Origin: Thelephora terrestris
Taxonomy: Eukaryota > Basidiomycota > Agaricomycetes > Thelephorales > Thelephoraceae
Direction: 5' to 3'
NCBI GenBank assembly: GCA_015956445.1
Contig: WIUZ02000021.1
Location: forward strand, 558,001-622,000
DNA: 64,000 nt
A program made the translations under genes and the position numbers. This document shows, in pieces, positions 43,987 through 56,550 of the stretch. Positions within the stretch are counted from its first letter, which is position 1. Each line of letters opens with the position of its first letter. Under the pieces are notes generated by a model, which worked only from the letters and a program-made list of their open reading frames with translations, did not search any database and had not been told where the DNA came from.

Positions 43987-46900
43987 ACGCATGGGTAGTT
44001 TCTCTCTCCCTCGGTTTGTTATTTTTTCAATGTTTTTTCTCTCTTTCTTTTTCAAAAACGTGTGTGCTTGTACGATGTATCCCCCTCAAATTTCCAAGTG
44101 CGTATCCACTTAATCTTTTCCCCCCCTCCTCCTCCATTCTGATATCCCACTATCGGCATACCACCCCTCATTCTTTTCGCCACGTACTTCTGACGCTTTC
44201 TTTTCTCCCCCCATATATGTTGCTTATCTTGTATTGCAAAAGCGAATTCGGCTTTTTCGAAGGATTCCTCAGCAGAGCTGGTTTTGTTTGTCATTTTTGC
44301 CCTAGTTTACCCTCAACGATCGTGTGCTCACAGCCCGAAACAGTAGAACGGACGGGCTTCGGAGGGTCTGATCATGGAAGCGGTGTGCAGATGTATGCGC
44401 TAGAGAGTGGCGTAGGGCTGTGCAGGAGGACAAAGATGACAAAAGGGATTGTGGGAAGGGAGATTGAATTGGGACGGCGATCGTGGGGGGCACGACGGTG
44501 TTTCAGTGATGGGGGATCCAGGGATGCCTTGATGAACGAAGGAATGCGGTGGCAATTCGTTCAGGTTTCCTATCTCAGTAAGTTTCTGTTTTTTTCTTTT
44601 TTTTTTGCCACGAATGGGAACGGGGAAGTGGGAGGTATAGGCCCGTGTTATATCCCTGACGGTGAGTTTTACTCGAAGTGTATTGTGACAAATGGGTGGC
44701 CTGGGTCGAAACGGTAAATGATATGATCGGTGTTTGTCACCAGGAGCCCTGTGGATAGTTTCTCATGGGAAGGGTGGAGATTAAGAGAGAAAGGATGGCG
44801 ACGGGCACTCACTTGAGCTGTAGTGGACCTCGGCACCTGTGCTCGTTGTCGTTCACCGCCACGTACGGTAAGTAGCACGTTGGTCGTTTTTCTTCCTCGG
44901 GAGCCGTGTGTCGTCAGGTCGTTACACTATGGTAACGAAGATCGACGACGAGATTAAATTCACTGTCCGTGGTTCTCTCCTTCCTTCCCTTGTGTCCGTT
45001 GGTAAGCGTGGCGAGTGGGGCGTTTTTCAGATCGGGACCCGCGTCCGTTCCAAGAGTCATGGTGGCACGAAACGCGCGAGATGGTCGTGAGAAAACCGGT
45101 GGGGGCGTCAATCAGCGGGTTCTTGAGTTCCGAGAGGGAAGGTGGGCGTCTTCCCTTCACTTATTTCACCCGAGCGCTCGGGGATCCCCGAGGGTTCTGA
45201 CCGAAGGGCATGAGCCACCCCCCCCATCGTATTCTGAACGTCCTGATCCTCCTCTTGAACTCTCGTCAGCGGTCGGAAGTTATTCATATACGGTGTGTGG
45301 CGCAGACAGGCTGGTTCTACGCCTCCCGAAGAGGCGTCGATAAGGCGACCTGAGAAGACGTTAAAGTTGAGTAAAAAATCTGGTTTGGGTCTCGCTCTTG
45401 GACGGTAGCTGTGAGCCATGGGGTGGGGTTGCCTTATCGTTTGTGTGTGCTCTTCGGCAGAGAGGGGGGAATGTATCTGATGGCATCTGTCCAACGAGTG
45501 GCCCACATACAATCGTACGGGGTTCTCCCGACAAGGGCAAGAAAACGAGCTCCTCTCTTCCTCCGCTGCCTGTGACAGCCCTTTGGAGGCAAATGGGGTC
45601 GCGCTTTCTGGGCCCCAAGTCCCGACCTACGGTTTGACTCGGACGTGTCGCCTCGCTACCCGGGCGTTTATTCAATATGCTTATATCTTACATACCCCCC
45701 CCCCAATCCTTGCCCTTTTGTTTTCAAACAAGGAATTCCGGCCGCATTTGATAAATGTTATGACAACCGAGGATATACCTTGTAAAGACCAATGGGGGAG
45801 AGGGCTGTCCTTGGCTACCGCACAGATTTCCCGACTCTCGTGGTAGTAGACGCCCGGCGAACGTTGAGCGGACGTTAAGGTACCCGTCCCGTGTTCATGA
45901 GCCGGCGGGAAACTTCCGGAGGATTGCGGTGGGTAAGCGCTTCCACGAGAACCTCATTCCAAGAAGTCTCCTGTTCATTTCGCTGTCTCGCAGATTCGTC
46001 ACACGCTGCCGCACATTTGCTTTGAGCTCCGTTCTGCTTCCTCCCCTTCGTGCCCGCGTACTCTCATCCCCTCTGGTTTTATCAGCAGGGAAGCGAAACA
46101 TATATTTGATGATGAAGCGTGTGCGAGTTGTTTCATGATCGCGCGAGTATAAGTATAGGTACCATCGATTGACGATCGTATTCAACACTGCCGGAACTGC
46201 GTCAGAGATCAAAAGAACTGTTTGATTACGCGGGTACCGACCCAGTCTGACCAAGGGGAGCGTTTGAAGTACAGTTCAATGAATTGATCCTTGGATCTTT
46301 CGCCGTGGGAGGCTCATGTATACTTATCGAGCGCAGAGCGGCTCTCGGCCTCGAATCGTTCCCCGCGTTCCCGGGACGCTTTGGTTATTCGCGAGCCCAC
46401 GACGAGGTTTGAGAGGATCCTTGCTAAACTAAAACCCCTGTCCTTTTCCCATCATCAAAAAAGAGGATCGCGTACGGTGAGCACAAGTACCCGTGTGACC
46501 CTATCCCTTGACGCAGCGAACGTGGTGTTGGAGGTTCCGGGTAAGAAACTAGTCCCTACTTCGCCGGTCACGCCATCTTCCAGAGTGGAGCGCAGGTGAT
46601 CTTTTCATATATATGTTTTCTCGCCCGGCCGCATTCGTCGGATGGTGACCAAAGATCGATTGCGGCAAGTGGGGGGGAACGGAAGACGCGGAAGCCCACA
46701 GCGAGGTCCGTTACGCGTTCGAAACGAGTCCCTCTCTGCTGTGTAATCTACATAATAACGAATGATAGCTGAAAGATTGTCTGTTCTGCATAGCCTCTAC
46801 GTGTTTTACATTTTTGCACAGGTCGGCCATCTATCTACCTTATCTACGTCAAGGGACCCAGTAAGAGTCACGACCCGGATGCTGTGCGAGTGGAAGGGTA

Positions 46901-47351
46901 CAGGATCCCCCCTCCCAGCTTCCGGGAACCCGTGACGCGCGTCCATCTCGGCTTGCGGTAAACGGGATGGTCGACTGTGGGCCGGGATTGCGGTGATACA
47001 GTTCCCGCATATGGTAACAACTTCCCAAATACGGCCGCTGACTAATCATCGGACCAGCCAAAGTGAAGGGCCTAAAAAGGAATTCAGTCGGCAAGTTCCT
47101 GGGTTACCGTCGATCTGGGGTGGGGGATGAGCGAGAGAAAATATTTATTATTATTCGCAGCGGGCATTTTCACACCGCACACAGCTTACATGAACGGTTG
47201 GGTGACAATACAGAGCGACACACGATCATGGTACAAGAAATCAATTCCCTTATAATATTTCCTCCTCCTGCCTTTCCTCGTCTCTGCTTTCCCGTCCCAC
47301 GTTCCCCATACCTTCTTCTTCCGACCCCCGCCCTTCTCTCCCTAGCACTTA
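43987..47351. other. 3.4-kb intergenic region between the Zn2Cys6 paralogues
   Basis: No supported gene: the larger open frames lack domains and exon signals. The right end, roughly 47240-47350, is C/T-rich leader. It is probably a long regulatory region for the second factor, or the site of lost sequence. Confidence 0.4.
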
Positions 47352-50155
47352 ATGCCTTCCCGACGGCCAGGCAGTTCTGCATCTGCCGCCACAACAACCT
47401 CCTCCCTTTCCGACATACCGTCCCCGCTCAACAACACCCTGACCCTCCTCCCACAGCCAGAGGACCGCGGTTCTCCAAACTCCAGAAGCTCAAGGAGCAC
47501 CCCTTCGCGTCCTGATCTTGACGTTTCGCGTTCCTACTCCGCTGGAAAGGGTGGATGCTGGTACGTAATTAATTATTGTCGCCAACGCTCGACCGTATGC
47601 TGAACGCTGCTCTCCCTCTCTCTCATTTTTATAGGACGTGTCGCCTACGCAGAAAGGTGTGATACCCCCCCTCATCGTTGATCATTATCAAAGATCGACA
47701 GTCTCGCTTACCCGGTCTGCCTCCGCGCTTTTTAGAAATGCGACGAGATTCGCGTTGACAATTCGTGCAAAACTTGCATCCGGCTTAACATTGATTGCCT
47801 CGGCTGGGGCGTAAAACGACCCGAATGGATGAGAGTAAGTCCCCCCCCACCACAAGTTTTATATCTATCATTCCCAGTCCGTCAAAACGGCGAGAAACTC
47901 ACCCCAACACTTTTACGTTAGGACAAACAACAAGTCCAGTCGTACCGCTCAAAAATCACGGACAAGCTTCGCCGCGAAAACAGGATAAGGGGGCAGCCTC
48001 GTCAGTCCTACGTTCAGGCTCAGACCCAATCCGTCCCCGGCACGCCTTCCTCAAACCCGACCCCCGCTCCTGCCGCCACCAGATCCAGACCCAGACCAAA
48101 ATCCTACGTCAGCGCTCCCTCGCTTTCTGCGAACACCGACTGGAGTTCTCCGGAGGTGAACAGCCATCGACACTCTCAAGCGTACATCTCGTCCCAGGGT
48201 CTTGCGACCCCCATATCAGGTTAGTTTCTACCGCCTTACCTCCCACCCCCTTTGTTTCTCTCTCTCTCTCTCCTCTCCTGTGTTTTGTTCCATCACTGAC
48301 ACTTCATTCTTCTAAAGCCTCGAACAGCCCTCACATCACCCAGATGCCGTGTCTCAGCCTATACCCCGAACAGACTCTGAACCCACTTGATTTGTCAGCT
48401 CATCTCCCCTACCAATTACTCCATAACCGTCCTGGCTCTCCCATCATTTCCCTCCCCACCGACTCGTTACCGAACATACCCTTTGGATTGTACCCATCCG
48501 AATACGACCCCCTGCCCGGTCCGTACAACTCTGGTTTGCAGTCGCGCGCGCTGAGGCATACGCCCTCTCCCGTCCAACTCGGCGACTTCTCAACGGTAAG
48601 ACCGATTCAACACCGGCACTCAGATCCCCAACCCATCTCCGGCCAGACGTCAGAACTCGTCTTGTATTTCTTTGAGCACGTCAACGGACTGCTCAACAAG
48701 TTTCACTCTAGCTCAAACGACATCACCAACATCCTTTACTCCGTAAGTGTATTGTTCCTTCATCTCCATTCTTCGATCTCCGCTATGCGGCTTCATTCTC
48801 GGCTAAATCTTCACGGGATCTTCATCCCGCGCCCTTTCCCTCATATCCCTTACGAGAGCCATAATTGATCTAACGACCATCGTAGATTATCGTTCAGGAG
48901 CCTAGAGGCGCTGTAGCCAACGCGATCTGCGCTCTCGCGAACCTCCACAGTTCACGAGCACGCCAAGCCGCCGGCTACGAGCTTCCAGACCCAAACCCGG
49001 ACCACTCTTACACCAAGTTCCTCTACGATCAAGCCTTTTTCCAGCTCATCAACGCCAACCATCTCAACGGTGCCTATACCGAAACGGACGCGATTGCGGC
49101 CCTCCACCTTACCAGCTTTTCGCTCCTTTCTGACGGTTGGACCAACTGGGTGCCCACCCTCCAGATCGCCCAAGATTGGTTAGCGTCGACTGGGATCTCG
49201 ACCGAGGAGAACCCGCGCTTGTTTGTCGCCAACTTGCCCAATGGCAGTGCTTACGCCGCCAAGGCGACCATGGTCTGTTTCCCCTATCTGCCATCACTGT
49301 TGCGAACAGAGACTTACCTGTTTGCGGTTATAGTGGCTTGATATATTCTCGAGCATTACATTGATGCAGCCACCGAGGTTTATGGACGTCTATCACCGCA
49401 TGTTTAAACACAAGGCCACGTTCGGATCCCTTTTCGAGCCCTTCACTGGCTTCCCCGACGAGATCCTGTATGCGATCGCCCAGACATCAGAACTTGCCCA
49501 TTGGAAGTCACAAGAGTCGCTGAAAGGGACGCTGAGCACGAGAGAGCTGATCCGAAGAGGTGATATAATCGAGCGAGGCATCAGGGACACAACGGCAACC
49601 AACAGTGGCCTCTCGCTGGATCTCGGCTTTGGCCCCGAGCTCTCGCCGCTGATGAGCGGTGATTCCAACTTGGATTCGCCGTTCCTCAACGACGACACCC
49701 GACGCGGAGTGCGGGACTTGTTCAAAGAAAGCGCCCTTCTTTACCTTCACACCACGTTAAGCGATCCCAACCCAGGTAGGCCTCTTTTCCTCATCTGTTT
49801 CAGGGAGCCGCGTGCTGATGTGTATGTCGTAACGTCAGGTGTCCATGAGATTTCAACTTCTGTCGCGAACATCATCCAGCTGATTCAGCAACAGCCCATG
49901 GGAGAGGTCGATCAGAGCGTCGTCCTTCCGATTTACATCGCTGGGTGCATGACCGACAACCTGCTTCAACGTCAGTACCTCTCTGGGCGGCTAAGAAGTC
50001 ACAATAACCTCGGGAACCTCCTCCAGACGCGATCCGCAATGGAAAACGTCTGGCATAAGCGGGATGTCCTCCGTCAAACTGGCGCTCCCGGTTGGGAAAC
50101 CGTTGACTGGCGAGAGGGCCTTCGTAATGGAACCTCGAGCCTCCTCCTCGTATGA
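47352..50155 (+). CDS. Zn2Cys6 transcription factor with Fungal_trans_2-type domain, copy 2
   Basis: Exons 47352-47560, 47635-47656, 47736-47834, 47922-48219, 48318-48742, 48886-49272, 49370-49775, 49839-50155; phases agree, giving 720 residues. Zinc-cluster Cys 69, 72, 79, 88, 91 and 98 (CWTCRLRRK, KCDEIRVDNSCKTC), then GVKRPEWMR. The helical C-terminal domain includes ANAICALANLHSSRAR, FRT-type FMDVYHRMFKHKATFG, EILYAIAQTSELAHWK, YLHTTLSDPNPG, YIAGCMTDN and LLLV at the end. It aligns with the gene at 41438 over the zinc cluster and the C-terminal domain, and shares the intron in RRK|KC and the one after PEWMR. Extra introns here show the duplication is not recent. Exon 2 is just 22 nt. Confidence 0.9.
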
Positions 50156-51808
50156 GCGCCACCTCCCCTCTCCCCTCTGCACCATATATGGAAGCACTTG
50201 CCTTCGTGTAACATCCTTCGTCGCATCGCATGAACACTCTACTCTGTCGGGTCTCGATACCCATTATATCCCTATGCCCCTTCCCATGCCCGGGTTTTCT
50301 GTTCGGTTCTGTGGTAAATGCTTGTTCTGCTTTTGGATATTATTTTATTGGACGACTCGCCTGATTGCTTTGCTGATCCCCTCTCACGCCCCCTGTTTGC
50401 TGTCCCCTCTGTTCGTAGTATGATTGTTGTCCACCTGCTGAAGTATTTAGAATGTACTTTGTAATATCCCATAAAAAATCGACGAACATACCAATGAACA
50501 CTTATGATATTATCCGAGCGAGCGCGATGAGCGGAGAAAGCAAAATGCAGGTATGAACCTTGAAAGGGAATGGACGAGGGATGTGCGCCGGCAGAGAGAG
50601 GGAATAAAGTGGTGGTGGGGAAACACCAAGAATGGGCGCAGTGTATGTCAGGATTGCGTATGGCCAGGCCAACGCGGAGCGCGGGCCGAACTAAATCTGT
50701 TGTTCGGAAGGTTGCGCTGAGATGGGCGGGATTAGCCTACCATATATGGAAGGAGGGAAGGAAAATCTCCGACGCCCTTTCCTTCCGCCCAGGACTTACG
50801 AGCGCGAGGACATAAACCCTGTAGCTGGCTGCTTGAGAATCCAGGAGCGTGGTCGGGTGTCGAAAGAAGCCGGGGGAAAGACAATTCCCGACCGCGTCGG
50901 TATTTAATTTTCGACAGCTGGAGATTTCAAACGCGGGGGCCGAGAAGTGGACGAGCGGCTCTGAAGGATTAGACAGTGGAAGCATTGGAAAGATAGTGAA
51001 GACGCTGATTCAAAGGCGGGGAGTGGGACGGGAGGAGAGGGAGAGGGATGCGGGGTTCTGGAAGGTGAGTAGAGGTGAGAAAGAAGAGGGAGAGGGAAAG
51101 GCCGACCGACCGGGAAATGCGCCCAAGCGAGGTTTTTAACTGGGAAGCGTCCTGGGGTTTTGTGCCTTTGGGCGCGGTCTCACCATCAGTGCATGGGCGG
51201 CGAACTGTTATACTTCCCGCTCTACCCCTTCCCTTTCCGAGCTATGTGTCTGCCCCAATCCTCCCATTAGTAGTATATTGGCGGCTTTGCGCGCACGGCT
51301 GCGGAGCTTGGGGAGGGATCAAAATAAGAGGAAACCAACAGGGGGGCGTTGGTGTGAGAGAATCGGCCACCTCGTTCCGGGGTTTTGTGGCCTGGCGCGC
51401 AAATCTGGGTGGGTGCTTGGGTCGGTCTCCGGTGTAGGGTCTGCCGGACAGGGTCAGGAAGAGTTTACATGCTGTGTGAGACTTGCGCGCACCTCAGGAG
51501 AAAACTATAAAGAGTGCGGTAATTGCGTAGCCCTCTCTCCCCCTCTCACGAGCCCACCGGGATACGGTACACCAACACCCCATCGTCGTGCTTTATTACA
51601 TCGGGTGATGACATCCTCCGACGACCGGCAAATGCCGTACACCATAATGAAGTCGCGCGTGATCTTGTGGTCAGGTGACTGTCGCGTGGCGGCGAATTAC
51701 CATCAAAGTGTTGAAAGTTCAACTTCTTTTCGTGGTTCAACTCTGCTTAACTGCGAGCCTCTCTCAATCACCCCCTCCTACATTCTACCTCCATCGGTTC
51801 AGCTCGCC
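50156..51808. other. Intergenic, upstream of the GBD-like gene
   Basis: No supported gene. 50160-50480 is the likely 3' end of the Zn2Cys6 gene. 50900-51140 is purine-rich (GGGAGGAGAGGGAGAGG) and the final 100 bases are C/T-rich leader. Confidence 0.45.
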
Positions 51809-54018
51809 ATGTTCAAAAACATTCTTCCTGGTACCTCCAAGAGGATATCCAACTCGGACTTCATGATGGTGACGCCAACCCTGGACCCCGACGTGAATGA
51901 CCTGGGGGCGGGTAGGGACAAGGAAAACATCGAAGTTTACGCTCCGAAGATGGTCCCTACAAAGTCGGCTCCAGCCAGTAAGATGCATAAGAGAACTTTC
52001 AGTCAGGCTGCACCCAAGGAAGACACGAACGTCGCTTTCGAACAGCTGCTTGTGAGTCAATCATTTTCTTTCGGGGTCATTAAACCTCGCTTCTGACTTC
52101 GGCATCTTTTTTTTGCTGTCTGTAGGATGACCTCCAGATCCCGCCTACTATCAGACCAAAACTCGCGGGTATGGAGTCGTCCGTCAAAGCTGCGATGCTC
52201 AAGTCATCCAAGACCATTGGGAACACTCAACAACCCCAAACCACCCGTGGTCTCCGTAGAGCCCACAGCATCGAATCTCTAGAATCTCCCAAACCATCCA
52301 AGAAATCGGTCGACTACGATAACCTCTACCACAAAACTGCTGGCCGTACCTCGGTCAATCCCGTAGCAAACGATGATTCGGCGAGACCCGAGACCCGGAC
52401 CCGATCGAGGGGAAAGTCGATTGACTTCCCGAGGCCCAAGTCACGAGCTGGCGATAGGTCTCCGGATGAGGGTGGTAAGGGGAAGGACAAGAAAGCCGGG
52501 AATAGCTGGACCCCTTCCAGGTTGTGCACTATCCTCGACAGTACTCCAAGCGCCACCCTTGAGGTCGAGGTCGTAAAGAAGCTGAGGCTCCATCTCCGTA
52601 ACGAACTTGCAATGTACGCATACACCCGCAAATGCGCCACCGTCCCATAAATAACCTCTTTGACACAGCTGGACTGAAGAGTTCATTCAAGAAGGCGGTT
52701 ATGACAGCCTCCTCAGTCGCTTGAGCGAAGTGCTGCAATTCGAGTGGCGAGAGGAACAACACGACGATAAGTTGCTCCATGCTCTGCTGGAATGCATCAA
52801 GGCCATCTCTACTTCTGCCGTCGGATGCGATGCCATTCGTTCTGCTTTCCCTGCCCCATTTTCACAATTCTTCACCCTCCTCTATTCCGACAAGAGACCT
52901 GGAGAGGTGGTTTCAAGGCATTTGATCGTCGAACTTATTCAACTGCTGTTCGACCTTTTCCCAATGGGCTCGCTACCAAGTTTCAACGAAAATGAACGCC
53001 GTCGAGAACAGTGGGACGATCAGGACCTTTTCGCTGTCTCGGCTCACAGCGGTCTCGTTACGCTCCCCCATCCTCACAAAAGCGTCTTTAGCCTGGTCCG
53101 CTCGTTGCTTCTTACCCCTGCCCCGCGGGCCGCCGAGGCTCCAGAAGTTTCCGTTACTCCTCACGAATTTATCGGCAACTTGCACAAACCTAGAGTATAC
53201 AAGACGTACCTTCAGGAACTCTCCGACATCTGCCGGGACTATTTCTGGGTATACTGTCATCCAAACAACACGATCTGGAACCTCGCGGAATGTGACGAGG
53301 GCAAAGTTGAGAGACCCCGGGCGCCCGGCGGCATGACCGGCGGTGTTGAAGCTGAGGCTATGCGATACATGGTAAGCCGCCCTTCACCTGTTCCCCACGT
53401 TGGAGTGCATGCTGATGTGTGATGCTCGTTGGTCAGACCCTTCATTTCAAGTTCATCAACCAGCTGTCCGCTGTTGCAATCCAATACAACATGCCACGTG
53501 AACATGAGCACTCTGCGTACAACTTCCATTCGGATCTCTTCCTGTCAGGTCTCGAGCGCATCATCATGGTAAGCCGCCCATCCATCTGATCTATCTTTTC
53601 CCTCCGCTCCCGTCGGTCTCCCATCCACTATGCCTTATCTGTCGCTTTTGTTGTTTCCGAGAAACTGACTAGCGGACGCCCGCGCTTTGAATTGTAATTT
53701 CACCAGACCGGGAGGAGGGCGTCAACCGTGTACTATCCCACTTTGCACCTCGAGATCGCGCGGTATGTGCAGAATGCTGGCTTGGCTGGGTACGAAATTC
53801 CGTGGGCAATCTCGAGGATAATTGGTTCCCCGCCATCTGCGATGTGCAAGTCTGGGGTGCAGAGCGCTCCTCCGCCCGTGCCCAGCAGACCCTCGAGCGC
53901 GCATCACAAGCAATCGAGATCGAAGCCCCCTTCCCCAACGAGGAGACAAGCGAAACCTAGTGTGAGCGGTAACGGTAACGGCAAGAAGGTCACTCCTGCA
54001 GGATTATTCGATCCATGA
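51809..54018 (+). CDS. Formin GTPase-binding (Drf_GBD/FH3-like) protein without FH1/FH2
   Basis: Exons 51809-52051, 52126-52613, 52669-53371, 53437-53568, 53707-54018; phases agree, giving 625 residues. After a disordered start, the segment FEQLLDDLQIPPTIRPKLAG with ESSVKAAMLKSSK looks like the opening of the Rho-GTPase-binding domain of diaphanous formins. A basic Ser-rich insert follows, then helical ARM-type sequence (WTEEFIQEGGYDSLLSRLSE, LLHALLECIKAIS, VSRHLIVELIQLLFDLFP), and FH3-like sequence to about residue 560. The C-terminus is Pro/Ser/Lys-rich. No FH1 proline runs or FH2 domain are present, and the gene ends cleanly at TGA. It may regulate formins or bind Cdc42/Rho at growing tips; that is inference. 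Confidence 0.72.
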
Positions 54019-54980
54019 AGAAAACAGCTCGGAATGCTTACCCTGTTTTCTCGGAACAGGATGTCGTGCCGTTGTGTCTGTACTGGTGATGGCGATTGGT
54101 TGCCTTCACCTCAGTGGTGGTGAGGTGACTTGGATGTCGAGGTTGGTGGACGAGATGGTATTATTTGTTTGGAACTCTGTTGTACGTTCGAGACCTACAC
54201 GCTCATGAATCTTCCCCTATGCGAACTTTCTCTCTCAAGTTTTTTTATCTCTTGTTCTGCTTGGCTGTCGATGAAATATGATCTACATTTCTCTCCCTTC
54301 GCTCAGGCTACCTAACCCCAAGTCTTAGAACGAGTCCGTACCTAGATTATCCCCATACACGAGAAGGGTTGTAACAATATGCTATCTGCAATAAACTCCA
54401 CTGTCAGTGTAACTTTTCCCTGACGAGAATGGCGAGGATTTTGGGGCGTCCCAGTCGCTAGAAATCGAGAGATTGTGGCGATGAACCATCCACAGGAGGA
54501 AGCGCCGGACAAGCAGGATGAAGGAGCTTGATAGTGAGAGGAGGTTTCGTGTTTGCATGCGGTCCGTACGCGTTAGGCCGCAACAATCTACGCTGAGACA
54601 AGAATAGGGTCGGTCTGGATGTGGCTAAAGGGTGCAGCGGTTGGGCGCCACGGGGCGAGACGGAGTTCTAGTGGCGCATCAGCAAGTTGAGGAAAGTCTG
54701 GTAATCAGGGTACCTCCCATACAAGGGCTTATAACCCGTTATAATGCGTTGTAAGCCATTATATACCTCCCAGGTGACCGTTAGCGCCGATCTATGTAAT
54801 GCGTTATAAGGCTATATACCGGACTACGACTTTCGTAGACCCATATATTCAATTGCCGGACTTTCCACGATTTGCTGATGCCGCCCCGCCCTAGGTGGTC
54901 CCCCACAATGGAATCCGAAGAATCCCATCGACGTCGATAGGTCGTAAACTCCGGTGGGCGCAACTGAACGACGAAACTCG
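54019..54980. other. Intergenic
   Basis: 3' side of the GBD-like gene. 54735-54815 holds related words (GTTATAATGCGTTGTAAG and TGTAATGCGTTATAAGG). No gene seen. Confidence 0.4.
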
Positions 54981-55115
54981 AAGGACCCCCATACATTTCT
55001 CGTGCGAGTATCGAGCTGATCAGAGCCTTGGGGGAAGACGGGAGAGGGCTAGGGAACCCTGACGATGCGTACGAAATTTTGCTGCACATACGCGTGCCTC
55101 CCAAAACCTTCGGGT
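54981..55115 (+). pseudogene. Relic of the F-box gene 5' region
   Basis: ATCGAGCTGATCAGAGCCTTG at about 55010-55030 matches the F-box gene at about 56710-56731 over 20 or more bases, and weaker similarity continues to GTGCCTCCCAAAACC, the counterpart of the F-box start. There is no open frame. Confidence 0.6.
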
Positions 55116-55164
55116 ACCTCATATATGTATATGTCCAACGGCGGATAGGTTGATCACCAGAGGT

Positions 55165-55345
55165 CGAGGTAGGTTTAAGATGGCTCCCGACCGTCGTTTT
55201 TTACGTCGACGTCAAAGAGGCACAAGGTCCAAAGTGGAGGGAGGAGTTCCCTCAAGTTGGCGTGGGCCCGTCTTGTTTTTGCCTCTAATTCCTTGATGTT
55301 AGGCATCGAAACAAACAGGTTTTCTGGCACTCCAGAGCACCGGTA
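55165..55345 (-). pseudogene. Relic of the F-box/LRR gene 3' region, opposite strand
   Basis: On the minus strand NLFVSMPNIKELEA, then LLPPLWTLCLFDVDVKND, parallels GLLFAMPSIEELRV and LLPSLRRLFLEDVTVKDD of the F-box gene at 56551. The frame then meets TAA where the parent has AAG. It points away from relic 1, so the two fragments are in inverted order. Confidence 0.6.
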
Positions 55346-56550
55346 AGATTCAAAAGATACCCACGTTCCAGCGGATGGACTCATGAGATCTAGCTAGGAG
55401 CAATTTATTGATTCCCCGACGACGACGAGGGCAGGCGACAAGCATCGTAAAGCATGTGGAGGGCACCATCGTTTCATTGTGAGGTGGTCGCAAAAATTCC
55501 TCAGCGATTTCGAGGCGATCGTCGCGGAGCTGGAAGATGACAGCCACCAATCTGCCTTTAGACTTGGTATCTCGTCGGAGGTGGTCGCATCGTCGTTCAT
55601 TGGAATCAGTCATCTTGAGGCTCGTGTGATCCAACGTCGCCGGCAGCTCTAGTCTGTGCGATAGGGCGGTGCTCGTATAGTGGATCAACCGACGTCCTTG
55701 GGGGCATCCTCTCCTGACGGCGTGATCTCTGGATCGAATTCGAAAAATGGAACTATCTTTGATGTGGACTTGAAGGAAGTGATGGTGGACGAAGTTGAAG
55801 CGGGAAGGGGTCGGAGTAGTTGCCAACGTTCGCGATGTCAGGCGCTCCTACGAAGGCGGAGGCATGGCAGCTTGCCGTGTCAGCTCGAGCAAATTCGCAC
55901 AAGCCAGACCACTGGGCCGCGCAGAGTTTCAGAGGGGAAAAAATGCCTGTGCTGTTCTTTTGTTATGGGAGAAAATGCACCTGACCACTGTTACTCACTA
56001 GTCATCGTGGGGGACAGACTTCAGATAGCAATGATGAATTACACGAGACAAGCCTGGGTGTCTCACCTATGCTTGCTACTGTTGAATCGAAGCGACTGGA
56101 TTGCGGCACGAATCTTCTATGGAGCTCATGAGAATCCATTCGTGGTGCCAAAAGCGACGGTCATTTATGTGGGCCAGTGTTCTGGCGGCCACTTACCTGG
56201 AGAATTGCCTTTTTGCCATCGGTTGAAGAATTAGTACCAATTGGGCAGTGATACGAATTAACTCAAGCCTACTTGAAATCCATGGTACTAGTAGTTTGGG
56301 TGGACAATATGCGAGCCGGCGGGGCCCAGGGTTGTCCCAAACCCACCCCGCAGGAGTGGCACGCTCCTCAGTCTTCCCCCTTCGAATCGCCTCCACCACA
56401 GCGAAGGATTGGTGGGCCGTAGGCATGGCTTGTAAGTTGTGAGTGGAATCGGTCAAGGCGCGGAGCGCCCGTGCCCGTGGTCGGAGTTCGGCCTGCCCTG
56501 GACCCTGGTCAACGCCACCATCCTCTTTCAATCTCATTGTCCTCCCCATC
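55346..56550. other. Intergenic between F-box relics and F-box gene
   Basis: Minus-strand open frames to 55826 may be a weaker extension of the relic at 55165; beyond that I see nothing. No functional gene is supported. Confidence 0.4.

Noticed and set aside
43219-44055. 278-codon minus-strand frame
   Set aside because: Antisense shadow of the last exon of the Zn2Cys6 gene at 41438.
43926-44717. 263-codon frame after the Zn2Cys6 stop
   Set aside because: Overlaps the end of the real gene in another frame; the rest is T-rich 3' sequence with no domain.
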